Origin: Maea johnstoni
Taxonomy: Eukaryota > Annelida > Polychaeta > Spionida > Magelonidae
NCBI GenBank assembly: GCA_963942565.1
Contig: OZ012695.1
Span: forward strand, 11,093,917 to 11,157,916
DNA: 64,000 bases
Direction of reading: 5' to 3'
Part shown: positions 14,301 to 26,349 of the stretch, piece by piece
How the letters are laid out: the number at the start of each line of letters is the position of its first letter
Numbering within the stretch: the stretch's first letter is position 1
Notes under the pieces: generated by a model
The model's database searches: none
Told to the model about the DNA's origin: nothing
The model's input: the letters and a program-made list of their open reading frames with translations, nothing else
Made by a program: the position numbers and the translations under genes

Positions 14301-14447
14301 GCTCTCTGTGTATAGATTACAGCAGGAAGGTAACCGAATGTGTGTCTTACATGAACGTACTGACTAAAAGAACAAGATAGAATATTCTTGTTTGCAATAC
14401 GGCACCGGCAGTTTAGGTGTTAAACAGATAGCATGTCTTGCTGTGAG
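11319..14447. other. Non-coding stretch with a small local duplication
   Basis: No recognisable coding region. The ORF near 11846-12244 is compositionally ordinary and has no domain. A diverged duplication at about 13456-13760 is listed separately. Confidence 0.5.
13456..13760 (+). repeat. Diverged direct duplication, ~233-bp spacing
   Basis: The block at 13456-13529 recurs at 13689-13760, sharing ATGCGTTTT, then ATGATTGTCTGTCA and AAATGTTGTAT in the same order. Between the copies the sequence is unique. It could be two fragments of an unrecognised repeat. Confidence 0.6.
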
Positions 14448-14450
14448 TTC

Positions 14451-14713
14451 TACCCGGGGGGGGGGGGGGGCACTCAGGTACAGAGGGGGGTCTTTTTTTA
14501 AGACCTCCGCATGTCCGCGATTTTGTAAAAGAAGGGTACTTTTTTGTACCAAGGTACGAAGTATGGGGGTCAAAATCCCCTTACGAAATATACGCGGCTC
14601 TGACGCCGAGTGACTACCGAAGTGACTGGGCTTCCGAGTCTGCTGCCGCCACTTAAAATACGTGTTCCCGGTCATCCAATGTCAGTGTTTTGATAAAAGA
14701 AGGGGTGTTTATT
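14451..14713 (+). mobile_element. G-tract-ended element, truncated copy
   Basis: It starts with a run of about 15 G, then GCACTCAGGTACAGAGGGGG. It continues through an AAGACCTCCGCATGTCCGCG region that matches the right half of 49988-50437 in reverse complement and 52650-53060. It stops matching near the GGGGTGTTTA at 14705. No ORF; superfamily unknown. Confidence 0.65.
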
Positions 14714-14720
14714 TAGTTCT

Positions 14721-15565
14721 ACGTAGTTTAGGTTTGGAATTGAAAACAACCGCGAGTAATTCCGACTGATACTGTTATCCGTATCTGTCAGATATAGATA
14801 CCTTCAAATAGAGTTTGATATATTGCATGTTATGGCAGATGATATTGATTGAATTCGTCGAAGCGGATGTTACTTCTTTCTATCATGGGGATCAATGTGC
14901 ATCAAAGGCAACGCGGTGCCCTAATATGTGCATATGTGCACTAATAACATTCTCACAGCTTGACGTCTTGATTGTCTTCACGCACAGAGTAGTAATCGAT
15001 TTATTTTGCATATTGCGATAGTATCTACAAGTTTTATTTCACCAACAGTTCATGTATATATGTACACTACATGCATTTTTGTATTACGTGATACAACTAG
15101 GTGATACTACTAACAATATATAGGGCACACTTCCTGTAATATATATGATGTTCCAAATAAAAAAATGAATACCACAATAAGGGAATGATATTGATAATAT
15201 GCACTGTATAAATCACACATATGTTCGGTATTTACGGTAAAATATAAAAATGTATGTGTACCGTCAATTCGCAATTAACACTCTTCCACAACTCGAAATT
15301 TACATGTTATTTCCTAGTACTGAATGAAGCAGTCAATAATTCTTTTTCCACAATGTTTTCGTGTCCATCAATTATCCCCACATTTTGCTACATAGAAGGA
15401 TACATGTACCACTTTTGGCTAGCTGTATATGAAAAGATGGCAGGAATTGATAAAGACCAGAGTCTGACGACTCATGCTTTCTCTGATCTCCACTGCAAGA
15501 ACCTTCAACTTTATGCTTAGTGTGCTTATCGCAAGTTGTGTGTTGCGGGAGCTGATGATCAATTC
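14721..15565. other. Non-coding stretch, nothing recognised
   Basis: AT-rich sequence with short frames only. No repeat or RNA signature found. Confidence 0.55.
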
Positions 15566-15701
15566 GTTATCCTTGCTGTGAAACTGGTACACGGCTGAGG
15601 TCTGCGAACAGCTGATGTCGCACTAGGCCATCAGGCCGAATGCGATGTGGTTGGCTTCTTACAGACATCTTACCGCACACCAATTTCACAGCAAGGATAA
15701 C
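15566..15701. mobile_element. Foldback MITE, GTTATCCTTGCTG termini
   Basis: The left arm GTTATCCTTGCTGTGAAACT and the right arm (complement, ending at 15701) form a hairpin of about 136 bp with a GC-richer centre. Its plan resembles the 6232-6369 foldback but the sequence differs. No target duplication was identified. Confidence 0.75.
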
Positions 15702-16492
15702 TAATGGTATTGCAAATAAAAAGGCTCGATTTTTGACAGTGTGATGATCATTAAAGTCCAGATTATAACGATATGATATGAACAATGACGCTATGACCTA
15801 TTCAAACAAGAGGTATCGCTCTTGATAATGTGATAATGATAAAGGTACAGCTTTTAACAATAATATGAATGTAATTGACAGCGATGTTCATACCCTGATA
15901 TTTATACTTTTTTAATATCGCCTATACGTTATGACCATCGAGACACCTCCCTATACCCTAATACTAAATAGCATCAATATATGAAATGAGTATTAGTGAC
16001 AGTGTCGGCCCCGGCTAATATAAGTGATGCCGCTATGACTAATAGTATGTAAACAAAAAGGTATCCTCATACAAAATACGATAATCAAAGGCACAGCTGA
16101 GCATGAGCAATATGTTTTATACAATTCCGGTATGACCAAGTATTGCAGAAAATTGGTGTCACTAAATGCCCTATCTGGACGGCCTTATGAAGGTGGGCTG
16201 TGAGACGAGGGGGAACCCTAGGTTCAATGAACCCCAGCACCTGCCCGGCACAGTCAACCCAAACAGCCAATGGCAAACCCTAGAACTCTTACAAATATAA
16301 TCCGGTATGTTCTGCAGATTTCCGGTATGACCAAATATTGCAAAAAATGACATCACTTTTAACAACGGTTTATTATAAAGACACAGCACAAGACGGTCTG
16401 TAACCAAATGTGGTGACCAGAAAGTGCAAAAAGCTGGTATCCCTTTCGACAATGTGCATAATGCCATTATTGCATAACCTTGACGGTGTAGC
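15702..16492. other. Non-coding stretch, nothing recognised
   Basis: Several loosely similar segments containing TATGACCAA and GATAATG recur, suggesting an old decayed repeat, but I could not define units. No coding support. Confidence 0.45.
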
Positions 16493-17215
16493 TTAAGGTG
16501 ATGGTCTAGTACACCAAGGTTATCACCACTAGGTGGTGTACTTGGCTGGCCCCTAAGAATGGATATCAAAACAAAAGATTACTCATGTGCAGTGATCAGT
16601 CGTCACGAATCTCGACCTAGCAACTTTCTATTGTGGTACGGTCAAGAGAACAAAGGGAGGGGCCACTTTGGGCCTTCTTTGTTAAATTGGTCCCAACTGA
16701 CATGGCTGTCTGCTCTGACCATGCAGATTTCTTCGAGCTAGAACATTTTTCGTCTAAAAGGGAATAACGACACAGTCTTCGAAGTCAGTATTTAAGAATA
16801 TGACAGATATGAATCCCCTCTAGGTGCAAGGTTATGTCTCAGGTACCTTGAATTCTGACAGGACCTGAAAATCAGCATTTACTATGTAAACCACGTGCTG
16901 TTAGTAATTTTGAGGCGTATGAGAACATTCAAAAATGTTTCTAAAATATTCATCGTGCTGAATGCTCATATGGTAGACTTTCATTTTCAAGTAAAGGGTG
17001 AGTCTTGACATTTTGCCAAAAAACGAAACACATCCAGATATGTTCTTTAAAGGTGCCTCATTACCTCAAAAGAGCCACTTACTGATATGTTTACCATTAT
17101 TCCGCAACTATGAGATGTAACCTTTACGCATAAGTGCCGTTGTCTTAATTAAACTCAGTTTTCAGATATTCAAGTTTTAAAAATGACCCGTGTATCGAGT
17201 AGGGTTCTACCTTAA
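16493..17215. mobile_element. TTAA-flanked DNA element, copy 2 (plus orientation)
   Basis: TTAAGGTGATGGTCTAGTAC at the left and GGGTTCTACCTTAA at the right, with TTAA on both ends. It matches copy 1 (7201-8223) in reverse complement and lacks the hairpin, showing the pre-insertion state. The first ~90 bp are the part shared with copies at 18333 and 20107. No ORF. Confidence 0.75.
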
Positions 17216-18332
17216 AACGTTATCACAGCATATTTTCAGAATGACCAAGTTTTGGAAAAGATGTTATCGGCGTTGTCAATGTGCATCATGCACAGGACCA
17301 ATACTAATATGGAGATAAGCTGCATATGTATGTCCATTATACAGTTCGAGCGGCCGATTTTACCACGGATAACATAAGATGGTGTATTCGGCAAATATGT
17401 ATGTATGTATGTATGAATATATGTTTTTGTGTATGTACATGGATATATGTATGCATGTACGTACGTGCGTACGCATGTTTCTGATCATGTAGCATGTGTA
17501 CTGCATTGTGTCCATTGAGCTTAAAACTATTCTTAAATATCATATTAGTACATAGTATGAATAGTTAAACATGGTTGCTATAAAGAAATGGAACAAAATT
17601 AAATATTTACAAGTGATTAATGACAGTGTACATAGCAGTGGATGTTTGTATATGAGTTTGTATGTACGTTACTAGTTATAGTGTACAAGATAGGTTTTTA
17701 CCCGATGCTTTGAAAAAGATCGATCACCTCACAGCAAAGTAATTGACCGAGGTTTGCCATAATAGGGATATCTGCCGGAACATCAAGATTGTTCAACCAT
17801 TGTAGGCTTGACTAGTTCTACCTTATTGCGTGATAGAGAAACAGTGGATGGAGTTTCTTACCGTTCGTCAGGGTTCAGGAAGCCAATGATTGATCAGGTC
17901 CCGAGGGAGGGAGGGAGGAACTACGGCTCGCGCTAATAGTTCCTTCACACTTGAACTGCTGATATTTGACGCAGACCTGGTGAGGAGCGCAACTGTTGCA
18001 GCCCGCCGCTTCGCGGTGTCAGTACTAGGTACGTCGGTCTGTCAGCATGTGCGTTGGCTGGGAGAGAGAGAGAGTGGTAGAGCCGCCGCACACTGGAGTG
18101 CTGAGACTTCGCCACCCGACATGACAGCCAATCAGGTGCAAGATCACGTGACGATACAGCCTCCCGCGAGGATTGGCGAGACGAGGCAGGCGCTTCCTGC
18201 TTGCCGTCGCCACGCAGCAGGAGTGAGATGTAGAGATATGGGAAATTGAGTCGGCACTGATTGATAGAATACTAGGAGGCATGATATGACAGGTTGATTT
18301 GTTCAATTTTCAACTACTTGCAGTTTCATGCT
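17216..18332. other. Non-coding stretch with a short TATG/TACG-rich run
   Basis: 17393-17475 is an imperfect TATG/GTAC simple repeat. The rest has short frames only. 17890-18249 is open and GC-richer than its neighbours but shows no domain I recognise and no convincing start context. Confidence 0.45.
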
Positions 18333-18462
18333 TTAAGGTGATAGTCTAGTACACCAAGAGTATCACCACTAGGTGGTGTCCTTGGCTGGACCCTAAGAAT
18401 AGATATCAAAACAAAAAATTGCACATGAGCGGTATTCACTCCCCACGAACCTCAACCCAGAT
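18333..18462 (+). mobile_element. TTAA element, left-end fragment
   Basis: TTAAGGTGATAGTCTAGTAC followed by the conserved GGTGGTGTCCTTGGCTGG block. The match to copy 2 ends near 18462, so this is a truncated copy. Confidence 0.7.
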
Positions 18463-18578
18463 AGGGCCCCGTTGAAAGAGGTACTGGGAGGACAGTATAA
18501 TTACAGAGAAGGGGGAAGGCAAGTGTTGCGGCAAGGCGCTAAAGGCCGCAGGAGGAATAGAAAGTGGCAGTGTAGTAA

Positions 18579-18620
18579 GGATCCGTGCGCCCAAAAAGTG
18601 AGTGGCGGGCGCACGGATCC
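18579..18620. repeat. Perfect 14-bp GC-rich inverted repeat
   Basis: GGATCCGTGCGCCC and its exact complement are separated by a 14-bp spacer. No T-run follows, so a terminator reading is not supported. Possibly a remnant of a foldback element. Confidence 0.8.
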
Positions 18621-20008
18621 CAGCCCAAAGTACAGGTGGAAGGTGCATGGATAGGGCACTGATGATCACGTGGGGACGTGTGAAAGGGCAGATAGAAGGT
18701 AGATGGGTGGGAGTTGCATAAAGTAATGCCTTATAGTTAAGTGCTGGACTCATGTCAGGAGTACCACATAAGCCATCAGCGCGGGCTCGCGTGGGAACAA
18801 GGACCAATCAGGGCTCTCGCATCGATTACATTACTGAGACACCTTATCTCCACCACCAGCTGGGGGTGCCCAAAGCACCAATTTCTGGCCTATTAGCGGC
18901 TATTAGTTGACATTAGTTGAGGCTTGCATGTTCATGTTGACCGGCTGGTTTCGAATCCACTTGTGTTTGGTGATCTAAGGTAAAGTCATGTGCAGCAAGT
19001 GTGCAATCAAGTGTCCTTCATCAACAGATATAAATTAATACTTACACCCATTAAACTTCACAGATCTCAATTTTTATATGAAGGCTAGGCATTACTTGCA
19101 TCCATTAAACTATATATTATTTCGAAGAAATTCCTAACTTCAAAACTGTGGAAATGTTTATTATAATAAATCAAAGATAAAAGATTGTTTTTAGTCTAAG
19201 CCCAACATAAAGTCATCGGCCCTTATAGCGAACGGCAATTCAGGCAGACGTCTTTTCTGGGATCAACGGTTTTGACCAACAATTCATTTTAGCAAAGTTA
19301 AGTAAAAAAAATAATAGAAATAAAGCCACCGTTATTTTGAGTATGAAATATTTCTAAGTACCACACGAAGCACTGGGCGGGTGGAAAAAAAATTGCACGA
19401 TCGAGAGATGGAATCGAACCCGCGACCCTAGGATCGGTAGTCGACTGGGCTATCAATCAGGCTATTCCTTCTATTGTGTGAAACGGAGTGAAAAGAGAAC
19501 CATATTGTTGAAATCCCGTAACTCTATTTGGGATCGTTCCTAGTATTCCGAGTCATTCTTGTCATTTACGTGACTGACAACCGTAGTAGATCTTTGTTAG
19601 GTACATGTACCACTAAGCCACTTTTATCAATGACCCCACACATTTACATACGGCCCGAAACTGATTATGACCTACCTTCGTCACCTTTGGTAAATAACCA
19701 AATCAAATATGGCGCCTGTTGTCTAACTACTGCCAGACGGCTCGCCATCAACCGAATGTCGTTAGAACCCAATAAGGAGCGCCAAAATAGCTGAAAAACT
19801 GTTTTTGATCTTTTAATCTAATGCCTTTTCAAATAAATAAACAATAATAACTATATCAATACGCCTTTACATGTCGTTAACTTTGTGGCATCGCCAGTTT
19901 CGCAATCCAATTTTCCTAGTGCTATGAACTTGCTATTCTGAGGTTCAATTAGTTACATCTGCTGCCGTTTCACTTTTGGGGGCGCTTCGCGCTGCATGAA
20001 CATTTGCG
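18621..20008. other. Non-coding stretch containing one SINE head
   Basis: No coding support. The only recognisable item is the tRNA-like segment at 19393-19468. Confidence 0.5.
19393..19468 (-). mobile_element. tRNA-derived SINE head (minus strand)
   Basis: Read on the minus strand it has an A-box-like GCCTGATTGATAGCCC and a B-box GGGTTCGATTCC with spacing usual for a tRNA, and an anticodon-loop-like GACTACCGATC between them. A T-run then follows at the tRNA 3' side and there is no clean acceptor stem. I therefore read it as a SINE head or tRNA pseudogene, not a tRNA gene. Confidence 0.55.
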
Positions 20009-20106
20009 TCTAGCAACTTTCTTTTGTGGTACGGTCAAGAGAACAAAGGGCGGGCCCCTTTGGGCCTTCCGTGCTAAATTGGTTCCATACGACATGGCTG
20101 TCTGCT
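20009..20106 (+). mobile_element. TTAA element, internal fragment
   Basis: It contains CTTTTGTGGTACGGTCAAGA and ends in CGACATGGCTGTCTGC, sequence internal to copies 1 and 2. It abuts the next copy directly, so two partial copies lie head to tail. Confidence 0.6.
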
Positions 20107-20335
20107 TTAAGGTGATAGTCTAGTACACCAAGATTATCACCACCAGGTGGTGTCCTTGGCTGGCCCCTAAGAATGGATATCAAAACCAAATATTTCACAT
20201 GAGCGGTGTTCACTCCCCACGAACCTAGCGACTTTCTTTTGTGGTGCGGTCAAGAGAACAAAGGGCAAAGCATGGAAGGCCCCCTTTGTGCCTTCCGTGC
20301 TAAATTGGTTCCAGACGACATGGCTGTCTGCGTTA
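20107..20335 (+). mobile_element. TTAA element, left part (tandem with the previous fragment)
   Basis: TTAAGGTGATAGTCTAGTAC start, then the GGTGGTGTCCTTGGCTGG block and again CTTTTGTGGTGCGGTCAAGA. It ends at CTGTCTGCGTTAAGG. The internal block therefore appears twice within 330 bp. Confidence 0.7.
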
Positions 20336-23300
20336 AGGCTGTGATGCTGGTGACACTCTCAAAATAAGACAACTCCTAGTTTAGCACTCCTGTACCCTTT
20401 CTAACAATAGTTATCTAATCCCCGAGGTCTTGGTGTTTCAAATATAAGTTTTGTTTAACTTACCTGCTTGAGCTGACCTCAATATAAACACAGTTTCAAT
20501 TTTACAGTGTTTTACCTCAAATGAGGTTTTCTTGATCAATAAAGGCTCATTTGATTTATAAATACCATACATGTCTGCTAAATATACTAGGCTAGGGCAA
20601 CTGAAAGCCAAATTTGGAGTTCCTGCAAGAGAATACCTTACAGCACGCGATTTTGGTGGAAATTTTACTTACGAAAGTAGGTCAACATGTCTGTCCATTG
20701 TGACTCATTTGACCACTTAAAATTTAAACTTTGAAAAAGAAAATAGGAAAAATGGCATTTTCAAGACATTTTCTGTTCTTTTCCAAGGATAACAATACAA
20801 TTCTTCTGAAAGGTGTTTGGTTATTGTACCTGTTGATCAGTTGACCAGTATAGCAAATGTGGAGTATCCCAGAGTATTGAAGTGGTCCCCCTCCCCCACC
20901 ACCACCATTCAGAGAGACTGTGGTAGATACCGACCTTCAATTGCCCCAAGACAAATTCACCCGCATTTTAAGTGCAGACAAGGTGATCTTATAAGGTTTT
21001 CAGAAACAAAGGTCTCCCAAATTCCCAGGGGGGGGGGGGGGGGGGGGGTGGGGAGTGCGGTTTGACAGTCAGCTCACGCACTGTACCTACGAAATTGCTT
21101 TCTATTGGGTGTGAAGTGCTATGTCAGAGAATGGTGTTTTGGGCGTCACGGCTGCACGGTGCAGGTCATTGATTGATAGTGCGGACACGGTGAACCCGTG
21201 CTGCAGCACCATCCACTCTCAAGTCACTGACAACCTTCTCACTTAAACCACAACACTATGCGCTCCATGCCAATACTTGACACATCGAAGATCGCAATCA
21301 TATTCTCGATATAGTTATCCTCTTCTACATGTAAAGTGTCCATTCCACTGGTGATTAAAAGGCTGGCCTAACATAAATGTCGCTTTATGCTACATGCGTT
21401 ATATAAGTCAATTAAAGCCCGGAGCAGCAATTTCCAGCAGTTTAGAAACATATTTTTGCCAATTCGTAAATAGATTAAACACCATTATTCCTCACGCTGC
21501 CTTATTTTGTATAATAAAACTAAAACTAAACTACTGGTGTTAATGCATTTTCCATAAACGCTTTTTGTTAATGTCCCGCGTCGCTGTGGGTGGGTGACTG
21601 ATAGTGTGCTATACTCAGTAAGTGAATTCTTGTTAACAATGATGTATTGTCGGATAACGCCCCACGGACGACGCTGAAATCTTATAAAAATGTTAATCGT
21701 CAGCTGACCTGAGAACCTATTGTAACTGACCGGTCTGTGTCTCAGAGCTCTAAACATCCAGGGACCTGGTACTTATCTATTTTTGTTAGATTTACGCAGC
21801 TTCCAACATTTAAGGTCAGCTCGAGATAAGATAGAATGCTGGAACAGAAAGGGAAGGATCTTTGCAAGTAGACCTAAAGAGTATGTCCGATACGAAAGGC
21901 CCCATAGATCTCGCAGAAGGTCACGTGAGACTGGGTCCTGTGCAGAGTCGTACCCGTGACCGCACGCTTATAAGCAAAATATCTTAATCACTAGCGGGAA
22001 TCACTGCCATCATCAAAACAACTTAATGTACAATAATGACGATGATAAAGTGCCATGCCTTTAAAAAACGACGTAAAATGACATGCCGTGTAACATTTCT
22101 CTAATGAGAGATCATAACAAGCAGATTTGACTGTCGTTGCTTAAAAACAAAATACAGTCCAGACATTTAATTCCTGCACCAGTCGACCGGACGTCTGACA
22201 GTGTCTGGTTGGACAAACACCCATGGATGACGTCAAGTAATACACCGAGCGCATCATGATCCAAGTAGCTTGCGAATCAAAGCTACGTTTAGTTGTGATA
22301 TCATCCATGCCCAGGAAACTGGGTGGCAATCGGGCGTGCGGCGGTGTATTATGGCCGAGCGGTCCATGTATTTAGTGCAGAAATTAAATGCCGGCTCTGT
22401 AGCTTTCACCGTGTTTTGAGTTATCTTTTATCTGGAGGGTTCGATGGATTCGAGAGTGTGACAAACCACATTGATACCTTGTCATACCTGCTCTAAAGCG
22501 CAATGTGGTTGCCATAAAGCTGGTACCCAGAGCTGCCCCGCTGTGCAGGTCAGTCAGGAACTGTCATGACCATTGCATTGCATGTATGTGTCATCATTAG
22601 GGTCTAAGAAATTCGACTGAAATTTCACAAGAATTGGCAAGTAAATGGTCGCATATATGGTTAAACGCGTATTTCATAAACATGCAGAAACGCTTAGCTT
22701 TGGGGGGATATTGAAAGAACACACAGTTTATTCTTAAAACAACGAAAGGTGTGGACAGCACGGCCATTGAAAAAAGTGGCTTTGAAAAGTGCTGCAAAAC
22801 GAGGAATGTATAATGAAACGTTGATATCATCATACTAATCTTTACATATCCAATCGAAAGTACTCAATTGTTATGTAAAAGCGTTTGCACCTCCAATTAG
22901 TGACAAATGACCTACCGGTAAGTATATACACACAAGAGTTGGAAGAGAAATGTACTAGTTTTGACAATGCAGGACGTGTAATTGCCAGGATCCTAACAAC
23001 TAAAGAAACCATCCTCCTTTTACGAGGAGGAGGTATTTCCTCTTTACAGCTCTTCTGCCTGTCCACCACAATCATCGCGTAACATTGTGGAGTGTTAGAT
23101 TCCATCCATGCCATTCCCACAGAAATAGTTAACGGAGCCAATCTAGAATTATCATTTGTGGACTAAGTAACTGTGAGATCATAATGGAGCAAACACTTCA
23201 TAACTTTATTCTTGCCAAAGTAAGCTTCAATCTGTAGACTTCCACATACGTCTATCCATTCTAGAGTGTGCAGATACAATGTGATGTTGCCATTTATCAC

Positions 23301-24381
23301 CCTACAGGTCTGCATGCAGCTCGCCTCACTCGCTTACTTACTACCCAAATAGCCAGTGTGAAACCAAGCACGCCATGTCATATCAACTCAGGGGGCATGG
23401 AGATGTGGCTTCGGTACTGGCAGTCCCTGGCAATCTGATTCAAGCACCTAATGGCTGTATCACATAAAGTAGGATATAACCAGGTTTGGTGAAAAGCGCA
23501 CTCCCTTACAGGCACCAGAGGACATTGCAACTGTCAAATTTGCATAATTTGGTTTATCACGGGATATAAAAACATCCTCTAAAGGTTAACTAGGCAGCTA
23601 TCCGCCAGAAAGTTTCAAAACAACTGTGGAACAAAATCTGAATCTTTTGAGCCATCACGAGTGTCAGATCACACTATGTAAGCCAATTTTGGTTTACGTG
23701 AGTTTTTAGAGATATACCGGTACCTCTTTTGCCCACTGTATTACTGCTGAGCAAAGCCAGACGTATCGACACCGCACAGCACCTCAAATGTTACAAGAAA
23801 GATCACAGATAATGTCGATATTGTATTTCCCGCAACACGATATTTTTCTCTTACCATCTTCTTCAATTTCCCGTAATGGGAGGATAGATCATCGAAGAAG
23901 GATAAAGCCTGAATTAGTTTCCAGTGAGCGCCATAGTCTAGACATACATGATTAATAGTCTGACAGGCTATTAATTGCTGTAAGGTCTGAATGAGAAACA
24001 GGTGATGAAAAAAGATACCCCATTGTGTTCATCCCTAGTCGTGCAAACTAGTTAATTTATTTCGGGCTCGAGTTTGGCAATCGCTTTTTCCACTTTTTTG
24101 TGACAAAACCTTCCAGTTTGCCATCTAAACTTGGCAAACCTCTTCAGAGCACTACTACGTATATGTATAAACATATTGTTGTCTCAACTCCGCAAAATGC
24201 ATTGCCAAGGCAACAATTGCCAACAGTACAAACACGCGAGATCGTATTGTTGGCAATGGGCAAATTTTACAATTTTAGTCTTTTAAAATTGATTAAAATT
24301 GTAATTGTGGATCCCGAAATCATGACATTGTAAGAAAGATCATTAAGAGATCTTCCCTTCGCTGCTAATGTTAGCTATTCA
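20336..24381. other. Non-coding stretch, no gene recognised
   Basis: 4 kb with only short frames. It includes a G-tract of about 21 bases at 21028-21048. A weak tRNA-Leu/Ser-like pair of boxes at 22353-22450 (GGCCGAGCGGTCC then GGGTTCGATGG) may be an old SINE head. Nothing else supported. Confidence 0.5.
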
Positions 24382-24647
24382 TATCTCATAAAACTAAGAT
24401 TTTATTTATTTTTGAATATTTGTTATTCAGTTCTGGCATGGAAATCAACATACAAAAGGAACAGTAGCAAATATAATATAACATATAAACATCATTTATG
24501 ATGATACAGGAGAAGAAAATAAAAAGTATTGGAACAGTGTGTTATTGATTGTATTGAAAAAGGTTTAACAATAAAGACCATTTACGTTTAAAAATAATGC
24601 GTTTGTCATTAATAACATTCTTAAAGAGATCATGCGTGTATACATGT

Positions 24648-24968
24648 CTAACACTGGCTTGAACCTGTGCTAAATGCAGCTTTTTTGTCCAACTTTGCTC
24701 GGTATAATATCTTCTTTGAGTTTAAAATGATAATATTAATCGAGGGATTGTTTTCGAGATCACCTATGATTTCCCTTCTATCTGTCAAAATGTAATCACA
24801 CATCCCTAAGGATCTTATCCACATTTCCACCTGAGACCATAACTCTTGCGAAATTACACAATCAATCATTATTGTCCTTGGACGATAGACATAATGAAAA
24901 GTATCAGTATAAATTATTTTGCATTTGAATAAAAGATCATTGGTATAGTATCTGTAGTACAATTGTTA
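24648..24968 (-). pseudogene. LINE ORF2 C-terminal fragment (L1/Tx1-like)
   Basis: The minus-strand product includes the segments CVISQELWSQVEMWI and LTDRREIIGDLENNP, then an LNSKKILYRAK-like end. This is the standard C-terminal order of L1/Tx1 ORF2: zinc-finger-like region, ELW helix, GD-ENN motif, I-K--IY. A stop codon interrupts the frame just upstream, next to the (TA)n array. It is part of the same LINE as 26350-27117, separated from it by an insertion. Not functional. Confidence 0.75.
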
Positions 24969-24979
24969 GGTTTTTCTTG

Positions 24980-24981
<2 letters not shown>

Positions 24982-25067
<86 letters not shown>
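24982..25067. repeat. (TA)n array at the 3' end of the inner LINE
   Basis: About 86 bp of TA. On the minus strand it follows an AATAAA-like string (CAGTCAATAAAC) at the end of the inner LINE's 3' flank, so it may be that LINE's tail and not an independent microsatellite. Confidence 0.9.
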
Positions 25068-25069
<2 letters not shown>

Positions 25070-25397
25070 TATTGACTGTAAGTGGTATTACAAAATCATA
25101 TATCTATATGTTCAGAACAAAATAGACAGTGTAACAAAAGAGGTGAGTTGGTGATTAACTTAACAGAATTAATGCAACTAAAACTACATGAGAGGTGGAA
25201 CAGAGTATACAGAGATGATGTACTTGTACTTAGTAGGAGATTTACAGTACAGTGGTGTGCCTTTTCTGGGCTTACCGTTAACTGACTTAAAGCTGACGTG
25301 CCTCCGACAAGTGGAGGCCGGCCTAGCCACTCTGCCTAGCATTTACACTTGGTATTAAACATAGCATAAGATAACTGGGTATTGGACTTTGTTGTGT

Positions 25398-26349
25398 TTA
25401 TCCAATACCTATTCTGTTATTAATGGCAGACCAATACATTTTACTGACATATATGCATGTAGTTGCCCAGAAAGTGGTCATCACTTCTGCTGGAAATTCA
25501 TCACATATTTTACCCAACAATATGTTGAAATAGTCTCCACGCATACTGATATTGGTATAGTAAACATTTCCAATTCTTTCGTTAATTGAGTTTGCCATTT
25601 CTCTTCTCAGATGTTCAGTATCACTACATTGCATAATAACATGGCAAGCATCTTCCTTAGCGTATTTTTTACAATGGGAGCACATAATACCTTTACTTTT
25701 ACAATGTTGGTCGTCTTCTTTTAATCTACTTGCTCCACAAATAAGTTTTATCATTGTTTCGCATTGTCTAATAATTCTTGGAAATTTGTCAGCTAGTTTC
25801 CACCATATACTATATTGTGGTCCGCTTTCGATTTCCTTGTACATCTTTGTAATTTCAAAATACCTGGTACGTATATTCCAATCAAAGTCCTCTACACTCC
25901 ATGCCCTTTCCCATATTTTTCTACTCCACATTTCCTTTGAAAAATAATGGGTCTCTTTAGTCATTTTAACGATATCATTTAATACATCACATATACAAGC
26001 AATCTTCAACATATCAGATATTGGACTGTTATGCACATTTTCGATGCATCTTCTTGGGTTCTCAATAAATTGGTTCAACCTGAGTCTAAACACCTCCTTG
26101 TGTATATTTCCATTTTGTTGAACCATTAGAGTTCTAGTAAACAGTAATTTCTTAACGTTTATGAAATTTTCCAACCTTATCCAGCCCAGTGTTACGTAAT
26201 TCATCATATTTGGTGCTCTGTTATAAAGTCTTTGTATTCGCCTACTGGCATATTTTTGGAAATCCTCCAAAAGTCCAATATCTGTTTCACATATAAGTAC
26301 TGTTATAAGTGAATCTATAAAAGCAATATATTTCATTAACTTAATTTTA
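25398..26349 (-). pseudogene. Reverse-transcriptase C-terminal region of the inner LINE
   Basis: About 317 codons, open on the minus strand. The N-terminal part has LLEDFQKYASRRIQRLY and the segment TLGWIRLENFINVKKLLF, typical of the region after the RT thumb in jockey/CR1-like ORF2 proteins. Later come KKIWERAWS-like and WWKLADKFP segments. A Cys-His finger CSHCKKYAKEDACHVIMQC (C-x2-C-x9-H-x4-C) lies near the C-terminus. The catalytic palm motifs lie upstream and are absent, so the fragment has no enzymatic capacity. An uninterrupted frame of this length suggests limited age. Confidence 0.65.

Larger units (their letters stand above)
24982..26349 (-). mobile_element. Second LINE (jockey/CR1-like C-terminus) inserted in the L1/Tx1-like LINE
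   Basis: A minus-strand coding remnant occupies 25398-26349, followed by about 330 bp of 3' flank (25068-25397) and a (TA)n tail. Its C-terminal finger and helix motifs differ from the surrounding L1/Tx1-like LINE and resemble the jockey/CR1 side of non-LTR elements. About 100 codons of the host LINE seem missing at the junction, so the insertion probably came with a deletion. I found no target duplication. Confidence 0.6.

Noticed and set aside
17890-18249. 119-codon GC-richer frame, considered as a host exon
   Set aside because: No domain, no splice-site pair in sensible places, and the antisense frame is equally open; GC content alone explains the open frame.
18579-18620. Rho-independent terminator
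   Set aside because: A hairpin without a T-run in a eukaryotic context.
18950-18962. B-box-like GGTTTCGAATCC
   Set aside because: No A-box upstream and no tRNA fold around it.
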